Of a DNA stretch of 32,104 nt, positions 10,852 through 22,040 are shown piece by piece. Source of the stretch: Entrophospora sp. SA101 (taxonomy: Eukaryota; Glomeromycota; Glomeromycetes; Entrophosporales; Entrophosporaceae); contig CAUDNR010001757.1 of NCBI GenBank assembly GCA_958430865.1, forward strand, positions 58,157 to 90,260. Reading direction: 5' to 3'. How positions within the stretch are numbered: position 1 is the first letter of the stretch; each line of letters opens with the position of its first letter. The position numbers and the translations under genes were made by a program. Under the pieces are notes generated by a model that was given only the letters and a program-made list of their open reading frames with translations, was not told the origin of the DNA and did no database searches.

Positions 10852-10928
10852 ATTTATAATCTGCACAAACTAGGATTTGTTCACCTAAAGTAAATTCATC
10901 AAGGTTAGAATATTTATGAATCAAATCG
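10852..10928 (-). repeat. 77-bp inverted match to window start
   Basis: This is the perfect reverse complement of 1-77. It covers the last codons and 3' flank of the CRN-type remnant. Similarity stops at 10851/78, while at the other end it runs off the window edge, so the true repeat is probably longer. Confidence 0.85.
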
Positions 10929-12290
10929 CAATTTTATCAGCAAGAATTACCTCTTTAAAGTAGGTATCGATATAATGTGAATGAAAGGACACTGTGTAGT
11001 CCTGATGTTCTTTGAGAATGTTAGCCTTGACAAGTTTGCGAAGCATGTTGAGAGGTATAATTGTTTTAGCTTGCTGAATGCCAATACGATGTATTTCGAT
11101 AAGCTTTATGAAAAATTCATGGTTTTCAGGAAGTTCCACCATATCCAAATCTCTCTTAACCTGCGTGAACAGTTGCTCCTTGAATTCTGGTAAAAGTAGG
11201 AATGTTAGACCAAAACAAGCCATTTACATTAAGAAACTGAGATTGTAACAAATACATACCTTCAAACAAAATTTTAGGATATCGACTCAATGATTGGAAC
11301 TGAGTCAATAAAGCAAACCGTCCACCGGTCAGGTATTTCACTGCATCTTCAGCAGTTTTTTGGTCAGTACCAGAATCTTTAAGTAATTTTACGGCTTCTT
11401 CATCTGAGATATCACCAACTTCTAAGGGAATAATTGCTCGCGACCAGGCAGAACGAGCTTTAAATAATAGGAATGAGATTTAGTAAGAACAACACAGTCA
11501 TGTATAGCAGGATATTAAAATTATACCTTACATCGCATGAGTTGCAGGACCAAGCCTTCACTTGCGACAAATATAATGACAAATGCGTGTTTATCTGCGC
11601 AGTCCTTTGCAAAATCTTGGAGTATCCCAAGAAATTCTTGGTCCTTCTTAGCAATGCGGTCTACTTTGATCAAGAACCAAAACCATTGGGCGTTTATATT
11701 CTCGTCTGTAGCAAAAGGCAGTGTTGATAAGGTGCTCTTTCAAAAGATTCCAAGTAGGATATTCTGGATGTTCCTCTTGCTCTGCATGCCAAGTGAAGCC
11801 TTTATGAGTAAAAATGTGAAGTGAATTGCCATGAAAAGCATGAAAAGAACCAAATAGTACCTTTTCTTATTGCATTAGTAATCCACTGCATGATAATATC
11901 TCGAAGCTTCAACGGATATAACTTACAATCTAGGTGTCTTGTCAAATTGGTTACAAATGCCTTTGCATCTGTAGGACATTCAAAAAGGACAACACCCTAT
12001 CAAAAAGAAACTGGATGTGAATAAACTGAAAAGGAAGAAAACATTGAATAAATTACCTTTGGCTCTTGGAGATTCAATATGGTTTTTCGAATCAAGTTGT
12101 CTTTCCTGTTCCATGTTCACCTACAATTAGACAGTAATTTCTCCTTGAAGAGGGTTGCAAGGTTGACTTCATTTCATTTTCGAGGGTCTCACGTTTGATC
12201 AGCATAGATTGATCAAAATCTTGCAAATCAATTTTTCCCTGATCAGTAATACAAAGGATGTATTCAAGAAGGGCTCCAGGGCTGTTGTGA
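10921..12290 (-). pseudogene. Broken Crinkler (CRN)-type P-loop NTPase
   Basis: Read on the minus strand, the remnant has four coding blocks separated by GT-AG introns at 12056-11997, 11531-11458 and 11259-11187. The Walker A motif GEHGTGKTT lies at 12121-12095. A Walker B-like LVLDQ lies near 11675. A RSAWSRA-type segment after the second intron (exon starting at 11457) is a landmark of CRN-associated NTPases. The last block ends at the stop at 10923-10921. At least three frame breaks are visible: right after Walker A (about 12092), at about 11840, and just after the Walker B strand (about 11668). No N-terminal CRN targeting region was found upstream. CRN proteins are effector-like or conflict-type proteins in other eukaryotes; here the gene is inactive. 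It sits between inverted cassettes A and B. Confidence 0.65.
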
Positions 12291-14054
12291 GAGATAAAAA
12301 TACAAGACTAATGCCCAGTGGTAGATAAAATTTTTTTCTTGGTTGACTAAAAAAAAAATAGTTAAAATAATTGGTAAAATATCTCAATGCACTTTCTTGG
12401 ATGTGTCACTCACCATAGTCTTAAATGAGTTTCAATATTTTTTCAGTACTTTTTCCGCTTGTCTAATGAGAGCAAGGATGAGTGTTAAGGTTGTGGAATT
12501 ACAATTAACTGGATTAATGTTTCTTACCTCGTGCCTTCCTTTTCTTGAGCACTAATATAGGATCGGATCATTATCAGTTGATGAGATCTGGTGATTTTAA
12601 CATGAGAACGTTGGGAAAAGCAAATTGGCAACACAACAGAGCACGTGCGAGACAGGAAAGGATGAAATTTTTAATAAGTTCATGTTGAAGTGTTCAATCA
12701 ACCTGTATCTATCTATCTGCATAATAATAATCAATCAGATGATCAACATTAATGGGCAACAAGATTTTTCCTTTTAGCATATATATATACCGTGCCTTTC
12801 CAATTTAGCATTAGAATAATAGCACAATAACATGAGTATCAAAAAAAAGTAATAGTTCTTTATTAATTCGAAAAAGTAATGAATGGGTTTATTATTTTGC
12901 TTAATATTAAGATTTCTCTCATTAATTGATCGAAAAAGCAATAGTTCTTGTTAATATTAAAATCTATCAGTGGACATATTTACAAAAAAGGCTTTGATTC
13001 TTTCGGAAAAATTTGCTGTGCCAAAATAGTTTGTTTTCCTTGGACGCTCGCTGTCTGTTTATTCATTTAATAGAAGTGTGGCGTGTTCGGGATCCTTTTA
13101 TCCAAACACGTTTACTCCCGCGTTAGCTTTTTTTTATTTCACATGGCAGCAAGTACGTATTTATTATACGTCAAATAGTGGATTGGATTTTTGGAAGTAA
13201 AAAGAAAACAAACATGAACAATGATTCTCGAATAATTAATTATTTTTATAGTCGACAATACTATATAATAAATTATTAATCAATTCAATATTTTATTAGA
13301 CAGAGCGCCATGTTTCTTTTCTTTTTTTAAGTAATTTGTTTATATATAATAATAATGTCTTCTTTCAAAAAAAACTTTTTTCATTCGATTTATATTTTTA
13401 AGTTAGTATTAGTATTAGGGCATTATCCCAAAATCGGTCACAAGTTTTGCTGTTTAAAGGAAGGAGCTTTTTTTATTTTTATCCAGATGGTTGTTGGTAA
13501 TTTTAATATTAATCTCGGCAACAAAGGTTCAGTGATAAAGTGGACCAAAAAAATTCAGTAGTGTAGCAAACAAATTGATTTAATATATTGATTGACTAGT
13601 CCACTTTTCAAGTATTTTGACGATAATTTTTTTTATTATTAGCAAATTATTTAAAATTAATAGTAAATAATATTAAATAAATTAATTAAAGGGTAAAAAA
13701 AAGGAACGAAAATAAAAATAAAAAATTTACACCAATAATAAAAATTAATTAATTAATTAAAATGTAAAGGTGATTTGTAAATTCTTCAAATTTTTTTTTT
13801 TTTTGCAATGATTTACGCCTAAAAAAAAATTTATATTGATTATTAAAAAAGAAGGTAAAAAAGAGATAAAATAAAGAAATATGGGAACATCATAAATATT
13901 ATGAATTATGATAATATAATAAAAAATATAAGCATGCCACTATTATTTTCTTTTATTTTTTTGTTTATTTTTCTATTATTCATTTTCAACAACCTTCATC
14001 TCTCTAATTTGTTAATGGAAATAAATTAATTTTAGTACCGAGATTTTTAAAGGA
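12291..14054. other. Spacer between CRN remnant and cassette B
   Basis: No gene is supported. Further upstream exon material of the CRN-type remnant may exist at 12291-12560 but could not be placed in a frame. A 68-codon frame at 13355-13561 has no recognisable domain, and its context is low-complexity. The rest, especially 13560-14040, is very AT-rich. Confidence 0.5.
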
Positions 14055-14875
14055 ATATAATCTCTTAAATTTCCTTCTTGATTATAAGCACTATTACATA
14101 ATTTCCATTTTCTGGGAATTTAGTTATACCATAACATTGAACAATTGAGTTTGATTTAATTTTACAATAATTCAATGCCAGAAATTAATTATATAAATAA
14201 ATTAATTAATTTAAAATAAATGATTTAATCTAGTTTATTTTAAATAAGATCAATTACCTCATCAAAAAAAGGTTTTCCTGGATTACTTGAATTATTTAAT
14301 GATTTTAATACAACATCCTGACTTCCAAAATAACTAAACTCCTTTTTATTTTCATTATAATCATCAATATATCCTCTTGTCCACCCAGCATTATAAATAG
14401 AACTGAATCCACCCTCTGTTAACTTTTCTACATCATAAAATTGTTCATAAGGTATCCATTCTATAATACACTGTGGAAGAGATGAAAGCTGTTGACATTT
14501 TTGAATAAAACCATCAATTATCTCATTTCCAGATGTCCAAGTACTGAAAAGGCTCTGTAAGTGTAGACTAATACACTTTTCACAATATTTATCAGAGTAT
14601 CTTATTGTTTTACAATTATTGCATTCTCTTCGTTTGCCAGTTTTTTGAATGGCGTTTTTTAATTCGAAATTATAAATAAACCTTTCTCTACAATATTCCT
14701 TTTCATTTTCTGATAGTTCTTGGTTTCCTTTGACTAAATGGAAAAAATAACTTTTCCTATTTTCATTGTCAGAATTAGAATCATTTGGAAAAGCATAATG
14801 AGCAATAACATTCATTTCATTATGAATTTTATATACTAGTACTCTTCTGTCTGGTGTTAATAATCTAACGGACAT
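14055..14875 (-). pseudogene. TKL-like protein kinase, copy B, truncated
   Basis: On the minus strand exon 1 is 14875-14258. It encodes the N-terminal zinc-ribbon-like part and the kinase glycine loop and lysine, and is fully open. Three lesions follow. The intron acceptor AG seen in A and C is TG here (14180-14179, reading TTTCTGGCATTG). The second exon has a net 4-base loss relative to A (128 against 124 nt over the shared part), which brings a stop before the RDYI motif. All sequence beyond that motif, including the catalytic loop, is absent and replaced by unrelated DNA. The gene cannot make a kinase. Exon 1 is a mosaic of A-like and C-like sequence. Confidence 0.85.
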
Positions 14876-16125
14876 TTTAACTTTTTAATATTTATTTTAA
14901 AAAAATTAATTTGTGTATTTTTTTGCAAATCAACATTATTTAGCCTTCAGGAGTACTGATTTGATAAGAATCTAAATTTTTGTTTTCGTATTCCTTTAAC
15001 ATATCAAAATCAATATTAAAGATGCTTAATTTTACCCAATTGTTTCTCTTGTCATAATTTTCACCTTCCTAATCTTGTGGGATATTAAGAATGAGCCAAC
15101 GTACTTTAATGGATCATTCGGAATTTCCTTGCATGCAGCAGTATCTTGGATTTTTTTTACAATAAAAATATTGAATATAGTATAATAAAACAAAAAAAGT
15201 AAATCCAATTTTTCGGATTGAAAGTCCATTTTTTCCAGATTTCAAGTTCAGTTAAAACTTTATATTATCCATCCTTATCATACTCATTATTTTCAGTTCC
15301 CTTGATTTCGGACTTTAAATGATGAATTAATTTCAAAAACAAAGCAATCAATCACCCGCGAGACACAACAATACAATCAACTTCAAGACAAATTTGCATT
15401 TAAAATTTAACTTTGAGATAATTTTGACTTTTGATATCAATTATTAAAAGGTTGTGCGCTTTTAATCACTCGGTCCATCTTTGAGTTAATAAGTGTAGAG
15501 AGCACCATGATTCTGTTGGGCAGGTAATACAATAAATATCCTTTTATTTTATTTAAATATTCGTTCATTATTTACATAATGAATTTTATTCAACCCAACA
15601 AAAAAGGTATTTTTTTTTTATGATCATTAGTATTAGTATTAGATATTAAATGCAGTCGTCGCATCAATAAATAAATGCATTCTACTTTAATATTGTTTTT
15701 TTTTATTACACGCGACTATTATAAAATATTTAACAAAAAACAATAAATATAACAAATCGTCTGTCTTTCAAATTCCATCCTAAAAAATAGTTGAACTATT
15801 TTTTATTGTCAATATTAAAATGTCTATTATGTCATCATAGCATAGCAAATAAGCGATCACTAAATGATTAGCTTGAATTGGGTGAGATGAGAGCATGTTG
15901 AGTGTGATGATTAAATATCGGTTAGGTGGATTAGGTAGGATGTGATAAACGAATCAATAAATGTATGATGATGATGATGATGGATGAATGAATGGATGAA
16001 TGAATGGATGAATGGATGAATTACTACTGGTTACATAAAAAGATTGATTATTATTATTGTTTTTTTTTTTTTTTTTGATTCAAATTTTCAGCAAATAACA
16101 CTTTGTAAGTTAAGTCGGTCATAAG
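14876..16125. other. Spacer between carrier and kinase, copy B
   Basis: This is the reverse-complement copy of 7189-8438. It contains the 65-codon frame (15032-15229, minus), the hairpin and the microsatellite, all in the same register. No gene is supported. Confidence 0.55.
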
Positions 16126-17903
16126 CTAATGTTGTTTTTTTGAATTATTTGCATTCAATTTTCTAACCAACACTTCATAAGTTAAGATGGTTAAGGCACT
16201 TGCAGGAACCGTTCTAAGTAAATTTGTCGACATTCCTTTATAAAAAGCCAAAAAACCTTCTTCTTGTTTTATCACTTTAACACTATCCCATAATCCTTTA
16301 TATTTAAAAGGTTTGACAGTTTGATTTTGTAATCTTGTTCGAACAACTTCATGTGGATAAGTTACTAATGACGCTGTCATTTTTGAAATCGATGAGGCAA
16401 ATAAAATCGATACGTTGGATATATATTCTTTGTCTGGTGATCCTTGAAAAATCAACAAACAAACAAACAAACAGATTAATTAAATACGCATTTAATTTTT
16501 CCAAAAATATAAAAATACTTACTAAGCCAAATTTTCATCTTTTCATATAAAGGAAATTGCACTGCCACATGAGTAACACCCAATAAAGAGGGGCCAAGAC
16601 CTTTATAAAAGCCTTTCATCCCTTCGTGACGATATATTGTTGTGAAAGCATGTAATGTATTTCTATATTTGTAGGATGTTGATTGATTTTGTGTCTAATA
16701 ATTATCATTAATAACAATAATTATTGATTAATCTTTTTCCTTCTCGCAAAATATCTAATTATATTATTTATCTTATATCTACCATAAATCTTGTTTTGAT
16801 CACCCATAATGGATTAGTAACTATTGCGCTTGTTGCACCTGCACCCATAGCCGCAAATATATGCACTATCCAGTGATTATCAATATTGGTATTTTTTCCT
16901 AAATTAAAATATAGAATAGATGAATGAATCAAATAATTGTTATTAACCTTCTATTTTTAAATATCATCTTTCATATTAATTATGATAAATAAATATACAA
17001 GTATATAGTTAATTATAAATATAAATTATTATTATTTTTTTTTTTTTCAATCGATTGATAATATTTAAAGAACAAAATGATCTTTGCATACTTTTGTTGA
17101 AAATGTTATTATTTAAATCATTTAAGTGTTAATTAAAAAATGTAAATCTATTTATTGATTTTTCTCTATTCGTGTGCATATATGAGAATGTGCATGACTA
17201 TGTAGATGTGATTGTATGTGTGATATGTGATATGTATATGTATGTAAATATGCAAATATAAATTTATTAATTAAATTTAAAGTTTTAATCTTCTTTTTTC
17301 CAAGAATTCCCCAAGAAATAAGCAATATATAAATATTAAATTTCTAAAAAGTAAAAATATAGAAAATCCACCTAAAATTAATCTCCCATATAATAATAAA
17401 TTAAATTCAATCCGTTTTCTTCTCATTCGCTCTTCTATTCTTACCTGTACGCTCTATCAAAACTAATTTGAAATAATCATATGCAGTAAAATAAATTGCC
17501 CATGTTGGTAAATATCCATATAATGTAGGTCCAAGCCCACAATAAAGGCCTCTAATTCCTTCTTCTAGCCATATTCTTTTTAAAGTACCTGAATTAAATA
17601 AATAATAAATCGACAAGAAAAACGATGAGAATATATAAAATATATAACGTAAAATGTAAAGTGTGCAAAATATAAGGAAAGAATACCTCCAGTTCCACGG
17701 TATAGCGGTATTCTATTATTAACAGGAATTTTCCCTTGATTTTGTAACCTTGTCTTGACCACATCTAAAGGACAAGTAACCACAGAACTAACACAACCTG
17801 CAACGGCACCCGCTATAGAATGCTTAAGTTTATCATTTTCAGTTGGTAGAAAACTATTAAATTTTTTTGTGGAGGGCATGTATGAACTAAAAGAAAATTT
17901 CAT
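16126..17903 (-). CDS. Mitochondrial carrier (SLC25), NAD+ transporter-like, copy B
   Basis: Exons on the minus strand are 17903-17687, 17588-17445, 16898-16783, 16694-16523 and 16442-16126. They mirror copy A exactly and give the same 321-residue product with the three signatures PLDVVKTRLQ, PLWVIKTRFM and PHEVVRTRLQ. Start, splice sites and stop are all present, so the gene appears functional, with the same upstream E-box and CCAAT motifs. It points towards kinase copy B and the CRN remnant. Together with copy A it forms a large inverted pair whose genes converge. Reality of this copy depends on the assembly; see the gap at 20307. Confidence 0.8.
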
Positions 17904-19059
17904 TTTTTTTTTTTGAATAATAAATAAAACAATTCAATGTGGGAATTTTATTCATTTTTTGATGACAAAACAGCCAATCAAAACACCAAAAAAAGAAATA
18001 AAGTTAAAGATACACATGGAACACGTGGCTCAACAAATTCAGATTTCCCTGGTGGTACATAATTCTCTCGGTGTTCCGATTACGATTATTAATGTTAATA
18101 CACAGTGTATAAGTATGGAAGGAAATCACAAAAGATAAAAATCATAAGAAGCGCCAATAATACCCTTAAAGAGGAAATACTTATAAAACAATGTTATTGA
18201 AACTAAGCAAGAACAGGAAGCTATAAAAATTTATTTGTCTTAACATTTCATTCTATATAATTAAACAATGAGTGTTGTTCTTAACTAGAATTAAAACATC
18301 TCATTTCAGTTTACCAACAAAACATCCTTTAAAGTGATTGTTGATGAGATGTCATCAGAAATACAACTCAATTAGATTTGATTAATCATTCATTAATTTG
18401 TTTGACTATACTGTATATATATAAAATTCAATTCTTTAATCAAGCAGATTCTCCATTTAATGTAAAGCTATAATTGACTAAATTAAATTATCCCGCTTTA
18501 CATCATCTTCATCATTATTTATTACTGGTAAAACTTAGTAAGTCGGGTTTGGCTTAACTTGGACAAATTTTTATTCTATCTTTTGATGTCATGTCAGACA
18601 ACATATTAATATAATTAAATATATTGATGTATTATTAATATTAATATCGAACAGCTCTCAATAAGCCGATCCACATGATTTTTGTAATACGTTGAGATCT
18701 TACGATTTTTAAATTTGAGATTAAGATTTAGAAAAAAAAATCGTATGACTAAATATTGTTGAAAATAGAAAAAAGGCGTTAATATTAGTATAAAACTTTC
18801 GACTTGAATGTTTGTAAATAAAAATTTTTATTTTTAGCTTTAACAATAAATATGATTTTTTGTTTTTATTTGTTACACGGGTAAACTCCTCTCAATCAAT
18901 TATTTAAAGTATATACTTGATAATATAAATAATGACTGATTTATTGCGAGTATCTATTTTACTGAAATTGTTCTTTCACCTATTATTAAGATTTTCTGAA
19001 TGATGTGATTTTTACAAAACAACAGCCACAATATATAATGATGAAAACAGAAGATTTGT

Positions 19060-19704
19060 CAGTAAAACCTCTATATAATGAACCTCGATTTAACAAAAGT
19101 TTTTTTCTCGTGCGATTTTTACCCCTTTATACCGAAATTTCATATGAATGCTCGCTATACCGTCTTACTCTTTTTTGTCGAAACATGTGGTCACAAAATG
19201 AATTCTTTGATGATTGGTGATTTATATAAGGACATTAAATAAAAAAAATTTTTAATTAAAATGAAAAGGAAGACAACTGTTCCAGATTAAGTAATAATTT
19301 ATCAAATTATGATGAGTCAGAAATAGAATCAGAACCTTGTATTAGTTATGTTGAGGTTGCTAAATTTTGGAAACGATATTTTGTTTTTAGAGCAATAAGG
19401 TGATGGAGTTACAAATAAAGGTTTATAGGTTGTTTGTGGAATTCTTAGAAAACGTAAAAGTAAAGCATAGAATTCGATCCATATTTACTGATTATTTAAT
19501 TGATTTTAAATCTATATTTTATAATTTTCTCTATAATGAAATTTGCTGATTCTTACTAATAAATTCGGTGTACGCGTAAACCGAAACCTTGCTATAACGA
19601 ATTTGCTGATTCTTACTAATAAATTCAGTATACGTGTTACTCAACCCCATTATAACGAACATAAGTGTCCCAGATAAACGTTTAGTCATATAGAGGTTTT
19701 ACTG
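19060..19704. mobile_element. Pogo/Tigger-like non-autonomous element (copy B)
   Basis: This is the inverted copy of the 3610-4254 element, with the same 17-bp terminal inverted repeat and internal tandem segment. It was carried along by duplication of the cassette rather than inserted independently, because the flanking sequence is also the same. Confidence 0.75.
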
Positions 19705-20306
19705 TATGTAGTGTTAGTAATGGTGGTAGGATTTTCTAAAATATGCATATAGGGTTGGAACAATCAGTCCTGACCAATAAAAATCCCAAATATTTATCAT
19801 GGAGTATATAGCAAATAATTTTTAGAGATGTTAATCGATCCTAAACAGCCCAGACCGGTCTTGGGGCGGCAGTCCTATATTGAGACCGGACCAGACTTAA
19901 ATCCTGGAAAAAGCCCTTTGAAAAAAAGGTCCGTAAGCTTTTTTTTTTTAAACATAAAATGTTTGTAAAATTATTATTTAAGCTAAAAAAAAAAATTATT
20001 ATTATATTATATGTGACATGCTGTAACAAAACCAGATGAAGTGAACATTTGTGTATATATATTACCAAGGATTCAGGGACCAAAATTTGTAGCATAATAT
20101 AGAAATTTCTGCAGAGTAACCAAAGGATATCAATGACTTTGGGGTCCAAGTATTTTCCTCCTATGTAATTATTCTGGTGATTTTTAATATTTTTCTAAAC
20201 AAACATTACTTTTTTTGTTGTTGTTTAACCCTTTCCTTGCGTGTGAACACCTTCATCTATATATGTTGTGTATTATATTCTTTATTATAAATAGTTTGAA
20301 GTTGTT
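19705..20306. other. Non-coding 5' part of cassette B
   Basis: This is the reverse complement of 3008-3609. It includes the TTG-start frame (19841-20149, minus), which I reject as coding. It ends at the gap. Confidence 0.6.
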
Positions 20307-20316
20307 NNNNNNNNNN
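20307..20316. other. Assembly gap (10 N)
   Basis: Ten unknown bases adjoin the end of cassette B directly. The length is probably a placeholder. Sequence on the right of the gap (20317 onward) does not continue the cassette, so the contig on the left ended inside repeated sequence. Confidence 0.99.
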
Positions 20317-20405
20317 TTTCTCCATAGAAATTACCTATAATTGCATAAGTGACAAATTTAAATTTTAGTTAATTTATTTCGTGCACACATATTCATAGTG
20401 TAACG

Positions 20406-20633
20406 TTACACTCTACTGCTGAATTTTATACACTGACCAGCATTATAAAAAGTAATCTTTAAATATTTTTCACCCTTATTCAATTTCTTAATTCCATCAA
20501 AAATCATGCTAAGTGTACCATTAGGGCCCTTTCCTATAATTTCATCTTCATTAAGAATATAATTAATTTGCTCCCTCACTGCTTCATCTTGAATACCAAA
20601 TAAATGAACTTTACATGGACAAGGTAATAAATT
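20406..20633 (-). pseudogene. Open fragment of unrecognised, possibly transposon-related gene
   Basis: On the minus strand 75 codons are open, from an in-frame stop at 20636-20634 to the stop at 20408-20406. The translation has coding character, with motifs CPCKVHLFGIQDEAVREQIN and NEDEIIGKGPNGTLSMIFDG, then a Lys-rich helix. There is no suitable ATG and no clear splice acceptor at the start, so this is probably the tail of a broken gene. I do not recognise the family with certainty. The shape resembles a piece upstream of a DDE-type transposase core, but that is a guess. Confidence 0.35.
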
Positions 20634-20948
20634 TTACTTACCTGTTTATCAGAATGGGGTACATGGACATTTTGGCTCAATCATAACTATCCCTTAAATG
20701 ATTTTTAGACCAAATATGGTCTAAATTTCAAATTCCATTTTTTCTTTACAAAAAAAGTTTTTATGTAAAACCCTGGGCGTGGTGTGTACTATTCAAAAGA
20801 TCTTCTCAAATAGTATCTCAATATGTAAATAAAATAATAATGGTTTATTATTGTGTAAATTTCTAAATTTTATTATGTATTGTTCATGTAGTACAAAAAT
20901 CTGAAATAATAAAAGGACTTTCAACTCCGTTATTTGTAATATTTTGGT

Positions 20949-21085
20949 ATCATACAATTTTTAAACAGCTGTTATCATGGCCTGACCCAAAATTTAAATA
21001 GCCTTATTTTAGAAATGTTTTTATGATGAACATACCAACAAAAATTTTGTATCAGACCATGATAACATGCTTAAAAATGTATGAT
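20949..21085. repeat. Miniature inverted-repeat unit with about 46-bp arms
   Basis: The left arm 20949-20995, beginning ATCATACAATTTTTAAACA, pairs with the right arm 21041-21085, ending AAAAATGTATGAT. The match is imperfect, with a 45-base loop. The arms share the core GTTATCATGG(C/T)CTGA. It is probably a small miniature inverted-repeat element or foldback. Target duplication was not resolved. Confidence 0.6.
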
Positions 21086-21223
21086 GTCAATATATATATA
21101 TGTTTTAAAATGGCTTTTACTTGATCTAAATCTTCTATAAATAAGCCCAAGTAGATGATACATCAAGAAAATTCAATTTATTGATAATTATCTATAAAAT
21201 AAAAAAAAATAAAAAAAATAAAA

Positions 21224-21481
21224 ACAAGTTCAATTAAAATACAAGAAAATATTTTTGAAGAAAATCAACAAGATTCTGATAATGAATTAGATTATTATAT
21301 TGCTAATATTACAAGAATACCACAAAATATTTACCATGATGAATCTCTTGAGTATAATGAATTTATTGAATGTCTTGACTATACATGCAGCCCAAAGTAT
21401 TTTGACACTGTCATAAAGGGGGTTACACATGTAGTAAAGGGGTGTTACACTTATGTTTTTAATAGTGAATGCCATAATTAA
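21224..21481 (+). pseudogene. Acidic open frame whose 3' part is a miniature element
   Basis: An open frame of 85 codons without an ATG near its beginning ends at TAA (21479-21481). The first 50 or so codons have coding character and are acidic, with QQDSDNELDYYIANITRIP and YHDESLEYNEFIECLD. From 21379 the frame runs into the inverted-repeat element described next, so the remaining codons are not original. I do not recognise the protein. It looks like an exon or gene fragment broken by the insertion. A 62-codon frame on the opposite strand is likely a shadow. Confidence 0.35.
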
Positions 21482-21557
21482 TTTCTACTTTCTACCATCA
21501 AAATTGGAATAATTTTGACCATCAAAATCACCAAACCAATTTGGGCTGCATGTATAG
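21379..21557. mobile_element. 179-bp Tc1/mariner-type miniature element
   Basis: The perfect 18-bp inverted ends CTATACATGCAGCCCAAA (21379-21396) and its reverse complement (21540-21557) enclose a short non-coding interior. If the outer TA at each end is the target duplication, the terminal repeat is TACATGCAGCCCAAA. This is consistent with a TA-inserting Tc1/mariner-derived miniature element. It interrupts the open fragment on its left. Confidence 0.65.
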
Positions 21558-22040
21558 GTAGGACAGACACGAATTGATTTTTTTTTCTTGGAAAAACAAT
21601 TTATTTTTTGACAGAATCCAAGATGACAAAACATGAACGTTGTTGTTTGGTTTGGTTTGGGTCTCCTAAAGAAAACATGTAATAACTAACCAGAGGTACT
21701 TTTTTTTATTTGTATTGATATTTTTTATTTTATATAAACATTTTAATTGAATCAAAACATGGAGCAGATCATTGCTAGGTAATTACAAGATTTTCATTGA
21801 TAATATTTTACTTTTTGTAATCAATAATAATATTAATATTAATATTACTATATAATTACAAGAAGATGTCAAGGCAGCACACCATTTAAAAAAAAACAAT
21901 TCAAGTATGTGACATTTGATTATTAGAAAATGGCAGGCGTTGAAGCACGCATGCTACCTTGAACACATTACAGTCATTCACACACCTTCCTCATGCACAC
22001 AAGGCTAATCTGACCAAGATTACCCTGATGATATGATATG
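21558..22040. other. Intergenic stretch, no gene seen
   Basis: This is AT-rich sequence with a GGTTT-type repeat at about 21640-21660 and AAT/ATT runs at 21824-21852. Nothing was recognised. Confidence 0.5.

Larger units (their letters stand above)
14055..20306 (-). repeat. Cassette B, inverted copy of the triplicated segment
   Basis: Positions 14240-20306 match cassette A on the opposite strand, with coordinates adding to 23314 throughout and no length change seen across about 6 kb. The register breaks only in the kinase intron and second exon (14055-14257). Cassette B lacks the kinase 3' half at its left end and is cut at its right end exactly by the assembly gap, corresponding to position 3008 of A. 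Confidence 0.9.

Noticed and set aside
10981..11824. Several plus-strand frames of 70-95 codons
   Set aside because: They are antisense to the CRN-type remnant, whose minus-strand translation has recognisable motifs and splice sites.
13355..13561. 68-codon plus-strand frame
   Set aside because: No domain, no related copy in the window, low-complexity surroundings.
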